A stretch of DNA of 64,000 nucleotides, taken from positions 1 to 64,000 of the forward strand of contig JAGVWX010000007.1 in NCBI GenBank assembly GCA_018304105.1. Direction: 5' to 3'. Within the stretch, counting starts at the first letter, position 1, and each line of letters opens with the position of its first letter. Of the stretch, positions 1-6,983 are shown piece by piece. A program made the translations under genes and the position numbers. Under the pieces are notes generated by a model. It was not told where the DNA came from. It ran no database searches and saw only the letters and a program-made list of their open reading frames with translations. This stretch comes from Candidatus Pacearchaeota archaeon (GTDB lineage: Archaea > Nanobdellota > Nanobdellia > Pacearchaeales > GW2011-AR1).

Positions 1-116
1 TGATGGAAGACTGATGTTTTGCCGTCGTGGGAAGCCGCACTCCGCCGAAGGCGGATTTGACTCCGTAGAGTCAAACCTTTAGGGTGCGGAGGATGTCACA
101 AAGTTTTATTCTTTTA
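1..116 (+). ncRNA. Possible 3' part of a structured RNA cut by the window edge
   Basis: No ORF covers this stretch. A stem CCGCAC (35-40) pairs with GTGCGG (84-89) and encloses three consecutive hairpins: TCCGCC-GAA-GGCGGA, TTTGACTC-CGTA-GAGTCAAA (8 perfect pairs) and CCT-TT-AGG. This multibranch fold is followed by a T-rich stretch near 105-116, which would fit an archaeal RNA 3' end. I compared it by eye with RNase P RNA and SRP RNA consensus boxes and could not match either. It may also be a leader or an intergenic repeat. The strand is inferred from the T-run. Confidence in a real fold is moderate; identity is unknown. Confidence 0.3.
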
Positions 117-118
117 GC

Positions 119-304
119 TTGATGAAACTTTCCTTGAATAGCGTTACTTGTATCGGATGTGGGCTTTGTAGTGACATCTGTGGAGAAACTTTCGGAATGA
201 AAGATGGAAAGGCAATTTTGAAAAAGAAGGTTTGTGAGGATAACGGTCGTGAAAAGGAAGCAATTATTTCTTGTCCGACGAATGCTATTAGCGTGTCTAA
301 ATAA
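119..304 (+). CDS. Small [4Fe-4S] ferredoxin
   Basis: This 61-residue protein has the single-cluster ferredoxin pattern CIGCGLCSDIC near the N-terminus and SCPTNAI near the C-terminus. By comparison with Pyrococcus-type ferredoxins, C11, C14, C17 and C52 would bind one [4Fe-4S] cluster. C21 and C39 are left over and could form the disulfide known from some hyperthermophilic ferredoxins, although their spacing differs. It is a soluble electron carrier; its partner is not evident from neighbours. Two ATG codons lie in tandem (119 and 122) and either could be used. The gene is convergent with the ZIP transporter. The family call is firm. Confidence 0.9.
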   Translation: MMKLSLNSVTCIGCGLCSDICGETFGMKDGKAILKKKVCEDNGREKEAIISCPTNAISVSK

Positions 305-392
305 TTTTCTTTACAGTACTACAAATATTTTATGCTCCTGGCATATTATATCATTGGTCCTGTTTCTGTAGAGTTTTGGAGAGTTATAAAGT

Positions 393-1148
393 TTACTCGA
401 GCAAGATTAATAGAGCCATAATTGCAATGCCTGCGAGGAATGTTAAAAGTTGCAGGAAGGATTTGCTTAATGTGTCGGAGTGCTTGTGGAGCTGAGGGAT
501 GAGATCCGAAGAAGCAATGTAGACGAAACCACCTATTGCGATTGGGACAAGGAGCGTTTCCAAGTTGGCTATTGAGCTGCCGAGCCAGAGAGTTAAAAGC
601 GTGCCAAGAACTGCGAACAGGGCGGAAACAAAATTGAGCGCGAGAGCTTTGGATTTTGAGAAGCCTCCGTGGAGAAGAACGCCGAAATCCCCTATTTCCT
701 GAGGGATTTCATGGAATATGACTGCGAGAGTTGTTGCGACGCCTGCAGGAACTGAAATCAAGTAAGATGCGGCGATTATCATTCCGTCGAGGAAGTTGTG
801 GAGCGCATCGCCAACTAAATTTATGTAAGCGAAAGGATGAACATGATGGTGTTCTGTTATTGTGCCGTGGCAATGCTGCCAATGGATGAACTTTTCAAGG
901 ATGAAGAAGATGACGATTCCTGCCAAGATGGATAATGAGATGTTTAAAGTTAGCCCGAAATTTTCAATGGCCTTTGGAAGAAGATGAATAAAAGCGTCGC
1001 CAAGCAATGTTCCTGCGGAGAAGCTGATTAGGTAAATTAAGAACGCTTTTAACTTTTTTGTGTTGATTGAGAAAGTTAGAACTCCAATTAGGGAGATTAG
1101 TGAGACAATGAATACGCTAACAAGGGAATAGAGCCAGACTTGTTCCAT
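393..1148 (-). CDS. ZIP-family divalent metal transporter
   Basis: This is a 251-residue polytopic membrane protein with about eight hydrophobic segments, the usual ZIP layout. The two signature metal-site helices are visible: HNFLDG (H117, D121) and HEIPQEIGD (H146, E147, E151). Between helices 3 and 4 lies a histidine-rich loop (residues about 89-104, HWQHCHG and EHHHVH), typical of the cytoplasmic metal-sensing loop. It most likely moves zinc, possibly iron or manganese, into the cytoplasm. Length agrees with compact bacterial and archaeal ZIPs (ZupT/GufA-like). The gene is monocistronic and convergent with the ferredoxin. Confidence 0.93.
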   Translation of the reverse strand: MEQVWLYSLVSVFIVSLISLIGVLTFSINTKKLKAFLIYLISFSAGTLLGDAFIHLLPKAIENFGLTLNISLSILAGIVIFFILEKFIHWQHCHGTITEHHHVHPFAYINLVGDALHNFLDGMIIAASYLISVPAGVATTLAVIFHEIPQEIGDFGVLLHGGFSKSKALALNFVSALFAVLGTLLTLWLGSSIANLETLLVPIAIGGFVYIASSDLIPQLHKHSDTLSKSFLQLLTFLAGIAIMALLILLE

Positions 1149-1291
1149 GAAGTAGTTAATGAAAGAAGGTATTTAGTTTTTCTGATTACTCACATAAATT
1201 CCAACCTTGAAAAATTCAAAATAGCTTAAGTTTTCAAAATTAATGTTATGATGATAGTTTGGAAGGGAATGGGATGAAAAGGGAAATTATC

Positions 1292-1393
1292 TTAGATAAA
1301 TGATTTTACTATTCCGTAAATTAGGATGACGGCTGCGAAGATGCCGATGGCCCATGCAATATAATAAAGAATTTTTAATGTCTTTTTGTTCAT
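1292..1393 (-). CDS. Small single-pass membrane protein (33 aa)
   Basis: This ORF is too short for the supplied track. It starts with ATG at 1393 and ends with TAA at 1292, coding for 33 residues beginning MNKKTLKILYY. Charged residues at the start are followed by one hydrophobic helix (YIAWAIGIFAAVILIYGIV) and a short tail. It lies 28 bases beyond the stop of the 75-residue PLDc_N protein on the same strand, so both may share a transcript. There is no known family. The layout and position support a real membrane miniprotein, but coding by chance cannot be excluded. Confidence 0.4.
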   Translation of the reverse strand: MNKKTLKILYYIAWAIGIFAAVILIYGIVKSFI

Positions 1394-1421
1394 GATAATG
1401 TTAAGTAAACTAAATTTATAA

Positions 1422-1649
1422 TTATTTCTTCTTGGATATTTTTACGGCAAAGTAATAGATTAATGCGCCGAGGATTTGAAGTAGTACGACGACGAGAATC
1501 CAGACGATTTTGTCATTTTCTTTTTTGAAGTCGCGTCTTGCGCAGTCAATAATCATCCAAATCCAGAATGCGAAGGCAAGGACTACGATTGCTACGATTA
1601 AAAATACGATGAGAATAATCAAGGAGATTATCATTGCTTCTGCTGCCAT
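1422..1649 (-). CDS. PLDc_N-like small membrane protein
   Basis: This 75-residue protein has two hydrophobic helices separated by a short charged loop containing CARRDFKKENDKIVW. The layout WIWMIIDC..KIVWILVVVLLQILGALIYYF resembles the PLDc_N domain (N-terminal membrane part of cardiolipin synthases), which also occurs alone as a small membrane protein in archaea. No phospholipase catalytic HKD motif is present, so no enzymatic role is suggested. It probably shares a transcript with the 33-residue ORF downstream. Confidence 0.6.
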   Translation of the reverse strand: MAAEAMIISLIILIVFLIVAIVVLAFAFWIWMIIDCARRDFKKENDKIVWILVVVLLQILGALIYYFAVKISKKK

Positions 1650-1684
1650 GTTTGGATTAAGGAAAAGGAATATTTAAATGTTTT

Positions 1685-2212
1685 TTATAATCCTGATTTA
1701 TTAGGATGTTTTCCCGAGATATTGTTCAGAACAAATTCTCTTATCCTTTCTGCTGTGTCTATATCGACTCCCGGAATATATCCTTCGGCTAGAGTTCCAC
1801 CACCCTTGTGGTATCCGGAGTATCCTGCTGTTTGGATGTTCACTGTTGAGAAACCGAAAATTCTTGCGATAATTCCACGAGTGATATCGACGTTTTGGAC
1901 TCTTTCATATGGAACGTTGCTATATCTCTTCCAAATAATTCCTCTTTCTATTTTGAGTTCTCGGGGCGTAAACTCATACCCCCAGTTTGCATATGCTAAC
2001 TGAGCATAAATTTCTCCAAAGATTATTATTAATGCCAACATTCCAATTGCGACGATTGTAATGTATACGCTAAGATTATCTCCCGACCTAAAACTTAAGA
2101 ATAGGCCTGCTGGAACTAACAAAGCGTATGTCAAAATAATTACAAGGACAATGCTTCCAAAATATCCGCTAATCCTAAAAAGCCATTTTGTAGCTGGATG
2201 TAATTTGTTCAT
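1685..2212 (-). CDS. Membrane-flanked bacterial PH domain protein (bPH_2/DUF304, YdbS-like)
   Basis: Two transmembrane segments (residues about 18-40 and 48-70) precede a soluble domain with YEFTPRELKIERGIIWKRYSNVPYERVQNVDI. This is the hallmark of the bPH_2 (DUF304) family: a conserved strand followed by a V(P)YxRIQ-type motif, then GFSTVNIQTAG. The family has a PH-like fold and sits on the cytoplasmic membrane; its exact function is not known. The protein is 175 residues, a normal single-domain length. Its start codon lies 30 bases beyond the stop of glyS, also on the minus strand, so the two may be cotranscribed. Confidence 0.8.
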   Translation of the reverse strand: MNKLHPATKWLFRISGYFGSIVLVIILTYALLVPAGLFLSFRSGDNLSVYITIVAIGMLALIIIFGEIYAQLAYANWGYEFTPRELKIERGIIWKRYSNVPYERVQNVDITRGIIARIFGFSTVNIQTAGYSGYHKGGGTLAEGYIPGVDIDTAERIREFVLNNISGKHPNKSGL

Positions 2213-2242
2213 TTTAACAGAACGATATAATTATTTATAAAC

Positions 2243-3781
2243 CTATTTAACAACTTTTCCGGCATGTTCGAATTCGATGTCTCCGTTGATGAGCTGGCGG
2301 ATTGTGTGACGGAGGTTTGCGATTGGAACTCTGATTTGCTTTTCAGTATCACGGTCTCTCACGGTGACGTCGTTTTTTTCTATTGAGTCGAAGTCAATTG
2401 TGATTGCGAGAGGGGTTCCTGCTGTTGCTGAACGCAAGTAACGACGACCAATCGAGCCGGATTCGTCATAGTCGACTATAAAGTCTCTTTCGAGCTCTTC
2501 TTTTACATCTAACGCGATTTTGAACAGCTCTGGTTTTTTGATTAGAGGGAAGACCGAAACATCTATCGGAGCCATGTGATAAGGAATTGAGAAAGTCGTT
2601 TTGCCTTCTCCCAAGCCTTTTTTTTCGTAGAATAAATCGATTAACGCATAAGTTGGGCGGTCTGAACCAAATGCGATTTCTAAGATGTGGGGAGTGAACG
2701 CTTCGCCGGTCTCGTTTTTGAATTCTAATTTCTGTCCGGAGAACTTCGAGTGCTGTTTCAAGTCGTAATCTGTTCTGTCGTGAACGCCACACATTTCGAA
2801 CCAGCCGTAATTATTGAGTTTTACTTCGATGTCCCAAGCGTCGTCGGCATAGAATGCTTTTTCATCTGGATGATGCTGTCTTAGACGGATTTTTTCTTTC
2901 GGAATTCCGAAGTTGACGAATTGCATGTAAGCTAAGTAAATGCACCAGCCGTAAGCCTGAGAATTGATGAATTTCTTTTTGAGAGCGTCTTCAATGGAAA
3001 TTGGTTTAACGCTCTCCTCGGATTTTTCCTGGCTTTTGTAATCCCAAAATGGAAGGATTTCTTTTTTGATTGGCTCGTACTTGTCCCAAGAGTTTTTTGT
3101 TTTTGGGTCAACAAAGATTTGGCCTTCGGCTTGAGTGAATTCCCTCCCCCTTAGGACGTGCTGCCTTGGAGAGATTTCATTTCTGTAAGCTTTGCCTATT
3201 TGGAAAACTCCGAAAGGAAGTTTTTTTCTGAAGTAAGAAACGAATCTTGGGAAAGGCAAGTAAGTTGTTGTTGCAGTTTCCGGCCTTAAAGACGCGTCTT
3301 CGCCTGCGACTTTTGTTTTCATCATTAAATTTTGTCGGGTAATGTCTTTTTCAAGCTGGCCTTTGCAACTTGGACAGATAATGCTGTTCTTTTCTATGAA
3401 CTCAAGGAGTTTTTTGTCGGAAAAAGAATCTGCGGAAACATCAAATTTTTCTTCTATTAATTTGTCTGCGCGGAAAACTGATTTGCATTTTGAGCAGAGG
3501 ATTATTCTGTCGGAGAATGTTTCCAAATGTCCTGATGCTTTCCAAACGATGTCTGGAAGAATTGTTGGGGCTTCGACTTCTCTCAGGCCTTGGGAATTGA
3601 ACACGCGCCTTATGGAGTTTTCAACTTTGTTTTTGAGGAGCTTTCCGAGGGGGCCGTATTCGTAGAAACCTGCGAAACCGCCGTAAATTTCGGGAGATGG
3701 GCCCCAGACGAGGCCGGCTTCCTTGATGAACGCGAGAAATTCTTTTTCCTTTTCTGAATTCTCTTTTTCTTGTTTTGACAT
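2243..3781 (-). CDS. glyS: Glycine--tRNA ligase (class II, archaeal/eukaryotic type)
   Basis: The 512-residue protein attaches glycine to tRNA-Gly in the cytoplasm. The opening FIKEAGLVWGPSPEIYGGFAGFYEYGPLG is the diagnostic motif 1 region of the homodimeric enzyme. Motif 2 is seen as FQIGKAYRNEISPRQ followed by REFTQAEGQIF, and motif 3 near GSIGRRYLRSATAGTP. A zinc-finger-like insertion with CSKC and CPSC pairs lies at about residues 97-163. The C-terminus holds the anticodon-binding domain. The length is slightly below the usual 550-570. The start ATG at 3781 is preceded by an AT-rich promoter region. The family call is firm. Confidence 0.97.
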   Translation of the reverse strand: MSKQEKENSEKEKEFLAFIKEAGLVWGPSPEIYGGFAGFYEYGPLGKLLKNKVENSIRRVFNSQGLREVEAPTILPDIVWKASGHLETFSDRIILCSKCKSVFRADKLIEEKFDVSADSFSDKKLLEFIEKNSIICPSCKGQLEKDITRQNLMMKTKVAGEDASLRPETATTTYLPFPRFVSYFRKKLPFGVFQIGKAYRNEISPRQHVLRGREFTQAEGQIFVDPKTKNSWDKYEPIKKEILPFWDYKSQEKSEESVKPISIEDALKKKFINSQAYGWCIYLAYMQFVNFGIPKEKIRLRQHHPDEKAFYADDAWDIEVKLNNYGWFEMCGVHDRTDYDLKQHSKFSGQKLEFKNETGEAFTPHILEIAFGSDRPTYALIDLFYEKKGLGEGKTTFSIPYHMAPIDVSVFPLIKKPELFKIALDVKEELERDFIVDYDESGSIGRRYLRSATAGTPLAITIDFDSIEKNDVTVRDRDTEKQIRVPIANLRHTIRQLINGDIEFEHAGKVVK

Positions 3782-3837
3782 TCTAGAATCTAGAAATGCT
3801 CATATTTAAAATTAGTGAAAAAAAATAAATTGCAGGG

Positions 3838-4032
3838 TTAGAAGCCTTTTTTAGCCTCTCCGGCTTTGATAGCCTTCATTGCGTTTTCTTCAGACATCAT
3901 TGCACAAACGGTTATGCCTGTTTCAGGGCATTTGCCTTTTGCAATATATCCGCCCCTTGATGTTTTTTCTATAACAGGGTGCTGGATATTGACTTTCTTT
4001 TTTGCTTTAACGCTGTATCCTTGAATTGCCAT
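3838..4032 (-). CDS. DUF5679-like small protein with lost zinc cysteines
   Basis: This 64-residue protein resembles the small archaeal DUF5679 family (pattern YCVKCKKKVEM..KNGRPAxKGxCPxCGT). Here the first CxxC pair reads YSVKAKKKV, so both cysteines are gone, and the second pair reads KCPETG with only one left; C43 is extra. The family fold is therefore recognisable but zinc binding is unlikely. An ideal ribosome-binding site, GGAGG, lies 5 bases before the ATG. The gene follows glyS's promoter region and is probably transcribed alone. Function is unknown in the family. Confidence 0.6.
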   Translation of the reverse strand: MAIQGYSVKAKKKVNIQHPVIEKTSRGGYIAKGKCPETGITVCAMMSEENAMKAIKAGEAKKGF

Positions 4033-4085
4033 GTGGTCCTCCTTGTATGATTTTTTTAAGAAAAGGAGGATTATAAAGTTATTTG

Positions 4086-4553
4086 TTACGCGTGTTGAAT
4101 TAATGTTCTGGTTAAAGAAGGGATTTGTTGACGATATTTATCGTGAAAAGGAGACTTTTCGTCCCATGGAAAAATTATTCTGCCTCGTTGCTTTGCTGCA
4201 TAAAACCCTGAAGGCTCACGTTCAGAAGATACCAACACGGCTCTTTGCACCCTCGTTATTCCAGCCGCATGAAGTTTTGGCTCTGCAAGAAAGTAAGATA
4301 ACTCGTCCGTCCTATCATTAATCAAGATGACATCATTTACATCCTTGCTCGGTCTGAATGCTCGGCTTGACAATACGAGCCCTGACGGAATTCCGAGCTC
4401 TCTTGCGACGAGGTGGGCTGGGGCATATCCACTGGGATGGATGCCAACGACTGCGTCAGGATTTACCTTTTTCCCCCTGATTTGTTCTGCAAGATCGTAT
4501 GAGAGTTGAACAACTTCTTCCCAACTTAACATGGTTCGTTTTCTTAATCCCAC
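4086..4553 (-). CDS. Phosphoribosyltransferase-like protein with altered PRPP motif
   Basis: The 155-residue protein resembles archaeal Gpt-type purine phosphoribosyltransferases: an N-terminal MLSWEEVVQLSYDLAEQI helix, PDAVVGIHPSGYAPAHLVARELGIP (substrate loop and helix) and a terminal GRIIFPWDE, the FPWE signature of the family. The PRPP-binding loop, normally (V/I)DDVxDTG, reads ILINDRTDELSYF, so catalytic competence is doubtful. The track start is GTG at 4553; an ATG eight codons later (4532) lies 15 bases after a GGTGG stretch and is an alternative. The upstream TTTTTATATTTATTG on the other strand gives a promoter. Nucleotide salvage or a binding-only role are both possible. Confidence 0.6.
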   Translation of the reverse strand: MGLRKRTMLSWEEVVQLSYDLAEQIRGKKVNPDAVVGIHPSGYAPAHLVARELGIPSGLVLSSRAFRPSKDVNDVILINDRTDELSYFLAEPKLHAAGITRVQRAVLVSSEREPSGFYAAKQRGRIIFPWDEKSPFHDKYRQQIPSLTRTLIQHA

Positions 4554-4644
4554 CTTTTTGCGCAGGATAAGGGGTTTTTATATTTATTGAGAAACTGCGA
4601 AGAGCCATACTGTCCCGTCATTCGCTTGACTGTTATCGAATGAA

Positions 4645-4718
4645 AGCACGGACCCGGGTTCGAACCGGGGGAATACTCGGGCTGCAGCCGAGCGCGTTAA
4701 CCACTTCGCCATCCGTGC
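4645..4718 (-). tRNA. tRNA-Cys (GCA)
   Basis: On the minus strand a full cloverleaf is seen. The acceptor stem GCACGGA pairs with TCCGTGC, the anticodon stem CTCGG/CCGAG encloses the loop CTGCAGC with anticodon GCA, and the T arm contains GGTTCGAACC. The discriminator base is T (U73), which is the expected identity element for cysteine. CCA is not encoded. No intron is visible. Confidence 0.95.
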
Positions 4719-4757
4719 GTGCATTGTAATGGTGATTGAGAATGCTTCGCATTCGAT

Positions 4758-4770
4758 TTCGCCATCCGTG
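4758..4770. repeat. 13-bp copy of the tRNA-Cys 5' end
   Basis: The 13 bases TTCGCCATCCGTG are identical to 4705-4717 inside the tRNA-Cys gene, 53 bases away in the same orientation. A short direct repeat of a tRNA end like this can be a relic of site-specific integration at a tRNA gene or of a local duplication. Only about 50 bases lie between the copies, so nothing large is integrated now. Confidence 0.35.
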
Positions 4771-4861
4771 TGTTTGTTAGGAAAATGTAATAGTTATTTA
4801 AAGATATTGTCCTTTGCATGTATGAATACACTTAAAAAGGAATTCTTTTTCATTATCACAT

Positions 4862-4936
4862 GGCCTCGTAGCTCAGCCTGGATAGAGCGACGGACTTCTA
4901 ATCCGTAGGTCGCAGGTTCAAATCCTGTCGGGGCCG
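4862..4936 (+). tRNA. tRNA-Arg (TCT)
   Basis: The acceptor stem GGCCTCG pairs with CGGGGCC (one G-T pair), the D arm has GCTCAGCCTGGATAGAGC, and the anticodon stem ACGGA/TCCGT encloses CTTCTAA with anticodon TCT. The T arm reads GCAGGTTCAAATCCTGT. The discriminator is G. CCA is not encoded and no intron is seen. It decodes AGA, a codon used very often in the genes of this window. Confidence 0.95.
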
Positions 4937-5057
4937 TTTGAATAAGGTATCTTTGATTTGCTATCACTGTGGGCTTGCTCGCTTCGCTGTGCAGCTCCTC
5001 GCATCTGCAAACAAAGATGTCAGTAAAGTTTAAAAACCGCTTTGAAGAGTAATAATT

Positions 5058-5300
5058 ATGGAAATTGTAAAAGGCGAGAAGGGAGACATTGAACTGAAGA
5101 CGAATGACGTAACTCTTGTAGAAATTCTTAGGGTTTATCTGAATAAAGAAGGAGTTGATTTTGCAGCGTGGAGAAGGGAGCACCCGGACAGACCGGTAAT
5201 TATGAAGATTCAGAGCAAGGATGTAAAGAAAGATGTTTCTAATGCGGTTAAGGCAATAAAGAAAGATTTAGATTCTATTGTTAAGGTTGTGAAGAAGTAA
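5058..5300 (+). CDS. rpo11: DNA-directed RNA polymerase subunit Rpo11 (RpoL)
   Basis: The 80-residue protein has the archaeal Rpo11/eukaryotic Rpb11 layout: an N-terminal strand rich in charged residues (ELKTNDVTLVEILRVYLNKE), the loop VDFAAWRREHPDRPVIMKI matching the conserved AxYxxEHPL..PxxxI segment, and a C-terminal amphipathic helix (AVKAIKKDLDSIVKVV). Rpo11 dimerises with Rpo3 to form the alpha-like assembly platform of RNA polymerase. The length is slightly below the usual 85-95. A TTTAAA-rich promoter (AAGTTTAAAAACC) lies about 26 bases before the start, so the message is probably nearly leaderless. Confidence 0.88.
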   Translation: MEIVKGEKGDIELKTNDVTLVEILRVYLNKEGVDFAAWRREHPDRPVIMKIQSKDVKKDVSNAVKAIKKDLDSIVKVVKK

Positions 5301-5314
5301 TTTTATCTACTATC

Positions 5315-6154
5315 TTATTCTTCTAGGGGTTTACAATTTTGATTGCATCTATCGGCATTCGGGCATGCTAGACCTTCAGAGTTTAAGGGATTCAGCGAGT
5401 CACCAGGGTTATTCGGATCTTCACACCAACATGTTTGGATTCCAGATGTTGAAGTGTCGTGGTCTGCACAAATCATTGACTGATTGCACATTAACCAGCT
5501 GTTTGCTAGAGTAGCAACGAAATAATCGGTGTCACCACCATTTGGATAGAGACCATAACAATTAAAATCCATATTTACGAGGTCGCAGTCTGAGTGTTCT
5601 GTATTATAAATATCTGGTGTAGTTAATGCTTGTACGAATACCTGTATATCGTTAACAAAAGTAGGTAATTCGCAGAGATTTCCACCAAAGCCTTCTTTGC
5701 AGATTACCTTTCTTGAAATTGGGCAGACAATGTTCTTTGATTTGTCTTGGTTGTAAACTATTGGAGAAGCGATTGCATAGGCCGGTTGCTTTTTCATGGT
5801 TGTTAGCGGAACAATTTTCTTCGTTTCTAAGATATTTATTGGCTTTAAGTTTTGTATTGCAGACGTTCCATCTTCTGAGTAATATGCGACTCTAATTTCT
5901 GTGGAGTCTCCCTGTTTTAATTTTACGAAGCCCGTCACTAAAAAAATATTTCCCGAGAGAGTCTGAAGAGGTCCGCCGTAATCGCAGCTCTGCAGTTCGG
6001 TTTCTATGACATAACATTTTTCCTGCATTTGAACTCTTTCGGAAGATTCTGTTATAGATGAGCGGACGTAAAACCAAATTAAGAGTGCTGCGATGATGGT
6101 CATTAGAATGATGAAAACTGTGGCTACGACGTTGCTTAATCCTCTTTTTTTCAT
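5315..6154 (-). CDS. Type IV pilin-like protein with cysteine-rich ectodomain
   Basis: I chose the ATG at 6154 (MKKRGLSNVVATVF) rather than the track's upstream start, because KKRG-LSNVVATVFIILMTIIAALLIWFYV is a textbook archaeal class III pilin signal: basic leader, then a hydrophobic helix. The upstream extension overlaps an intergenic repeat. The mature ectodomain (about 240 residues) is cysteine-rich, with clusters such as VICKEGFGGNLCELP, CWCEDP and CPNADRCNQNCK, suggesting disulfides outside the cell. Cleavage by the prepilin peptidase would be after the glycine. There is no recognised adhesin domain. It lies far from the pilus assembly genes at 29-40 kb. Confidence 0.7.
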   Translation of the reverse strand: MKKRGLSNVVATVFIILMTIIAALLIWFYVRSSITESSERVQMQEKCYVIETELQSCDYGGPLQTLSGNIFLVTGFVKLKQGDSTEIRVAYYSEDGTSAIQNLKPINILETKKIVPLTTMKKQPAYAIASPIVYNQDKSKNIVCPISRKVICKEGFGGNLCELPTFVNDIQVFVQALTTPDIYNTEHSDCDLVNMDFNCYGLYPNGGDTDYFVATLANSWLMCNQSMICADHDTSTSGIQTCWCEDPNNPGDSLNPLNSEGLACPNADRCNQNCKPLEE

Positions 6155-6173
6155 TCTTTGTTTTGGGCTGTAT

Positions 6174-6385
6174 TGGACGCCTGTGCACTGACGAAGTCTC
6201 ACGATATTCTTCGTGAGAGGCAGCCAGCTGGCGTCTTGATTGGTCGGCTTATTTCTTTCGCTTCAATAGGACTTGCTGTTCAAAAGGCTGCATGTCTTAA
6301 TTATTTGGCTCACTACGTTCGCCTTATCACTACCCCACCCAAAAAATATCATACTATCTCTTCAAACCGAGAAGTGTGAGTTGCT
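6174..6385 (+). repeat. Intergenic repeat Family 1, two hairpins plus conserved tail
   Basis: The 328-base gap 6155-6483 holds two Family 1 hairpins. The first (6174-6242) pairs GGACGCC with GGCGTC, and its loop contains a nested hairpin TCTCACGA/TCGTGAGA. The second (6265-6303) pairs GAC-TTGC with GCA-TGTC. Both end in GTCTTRATT. They are followed by GGCTCACTACGTTCGCC and the family tail ATATCATAC...ACCGAGAAGTGTGAG. No ORF here looks coding. Confidence 0.75.
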
Positions 6386-6483
6386 AATTGTTCTTTTCAG
6401 ATTAAAAGAAAACTTGTTAGTCAATAGAATGAATTTTGATAGTTTTATATATTCTTGATTTCTTTTATAGTTGGAGGTGACAT

Positions 6484-6681
6484 ATGTGTAAAAGTTGGTG
6501 TGAGCTTGTTATCGGGCTTGTTATTGCGTTGGTTGCGCTGTTTGCCTGGAATACGACATATTCTAAGTGGGTAATAGTGATTGCTGCAATAGCCTTGATA
6601 ATTCACTCGTTTACGTGCAAGAAATGTTTTTACTGCGAATGCAAAGAAGAACCTGAGATGAAGAAGCGCAAGAGAAGATAA
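6484..6681 (+). CDS. Small two-helix membrane protein with cysteine motif
   Basis: This is a 65-residue protein with two hydrophobic helices (LVIGLVIALVALFAW and WVIVIAAIALIIHSF) and a short C-terminal tail holding CKKCFYCEC, then a strongly basic end (MKKRKRR). The cysteine cluster could bind a metal ion on the cytoplasmic side. A near-perfect ribosome-binding site, GGAGGTGA, lies 4 bases before the ATG, and TTTTATATATTC upstream gives a promoter. No family is recognised. It appears monocistronic. Confidence 0.7.
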   Translation: MCKSWCELVIGLVIALVALFAWNTTYSKWVIVIAAIALIIHSFTCKKCFYCECKEEPEMKKRKRR

Positions 6682-6785
6682 AGGCATGTTTTCATTTATT
6701 TTAATTAATTGTTTTACTTGTAGGAGGAAATGAATTTCATTTGCGAGGTTAGCGTTTTGGTTATTGTTCATCCCTAATCTGGTCC

Positions 6786-6910
6786 AATAGGACTCGCTGT
6801 GCTTTGAGGCTGCGAGTCTTGATAATTTACTCGCTGACGCTCGTTTAAATTATTATCCCACACTGACGAGGTTAAATCTTTCCAGTTATCGGGGCAGCCA
6901 AATCGACTTG
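6786..6910 (+). repeat. Intergenic repeat Family 1, single copy
   Basis: The gap 6682-6983 holds one Family 1 hairpin, GACTCGC (6791-6797) with GCGAGTC, flanked by AATAG and TTGATAAT, then ACTCGCTGACGCTCG, ATTATCCCACAC and a divergent tail. The rest of the gap is AT-rich, with a promoter-like TTTTATATATTTAAG just before radB. Confidence 0.7.
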
Positions 6911-6983
6911 AGCGTCTGTTATCTTTTAGATGGAAATTTTTTATTTTAATTAGTTTTATATATTTAAGATATCGTGGATTTTG

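Noticed and set aside
2466-3114. Minus-strand ORFs within glyS
   Set aside because: They lie in alternative frames of a firmly identified synthetase and contain no motifs.
4794-5183. Minus-strand ORF over tRNA-Arg and rpo11
   Set aside because: It overlaps a tRNA gene and a clear Rpo11 gene and has no recognisable domain.
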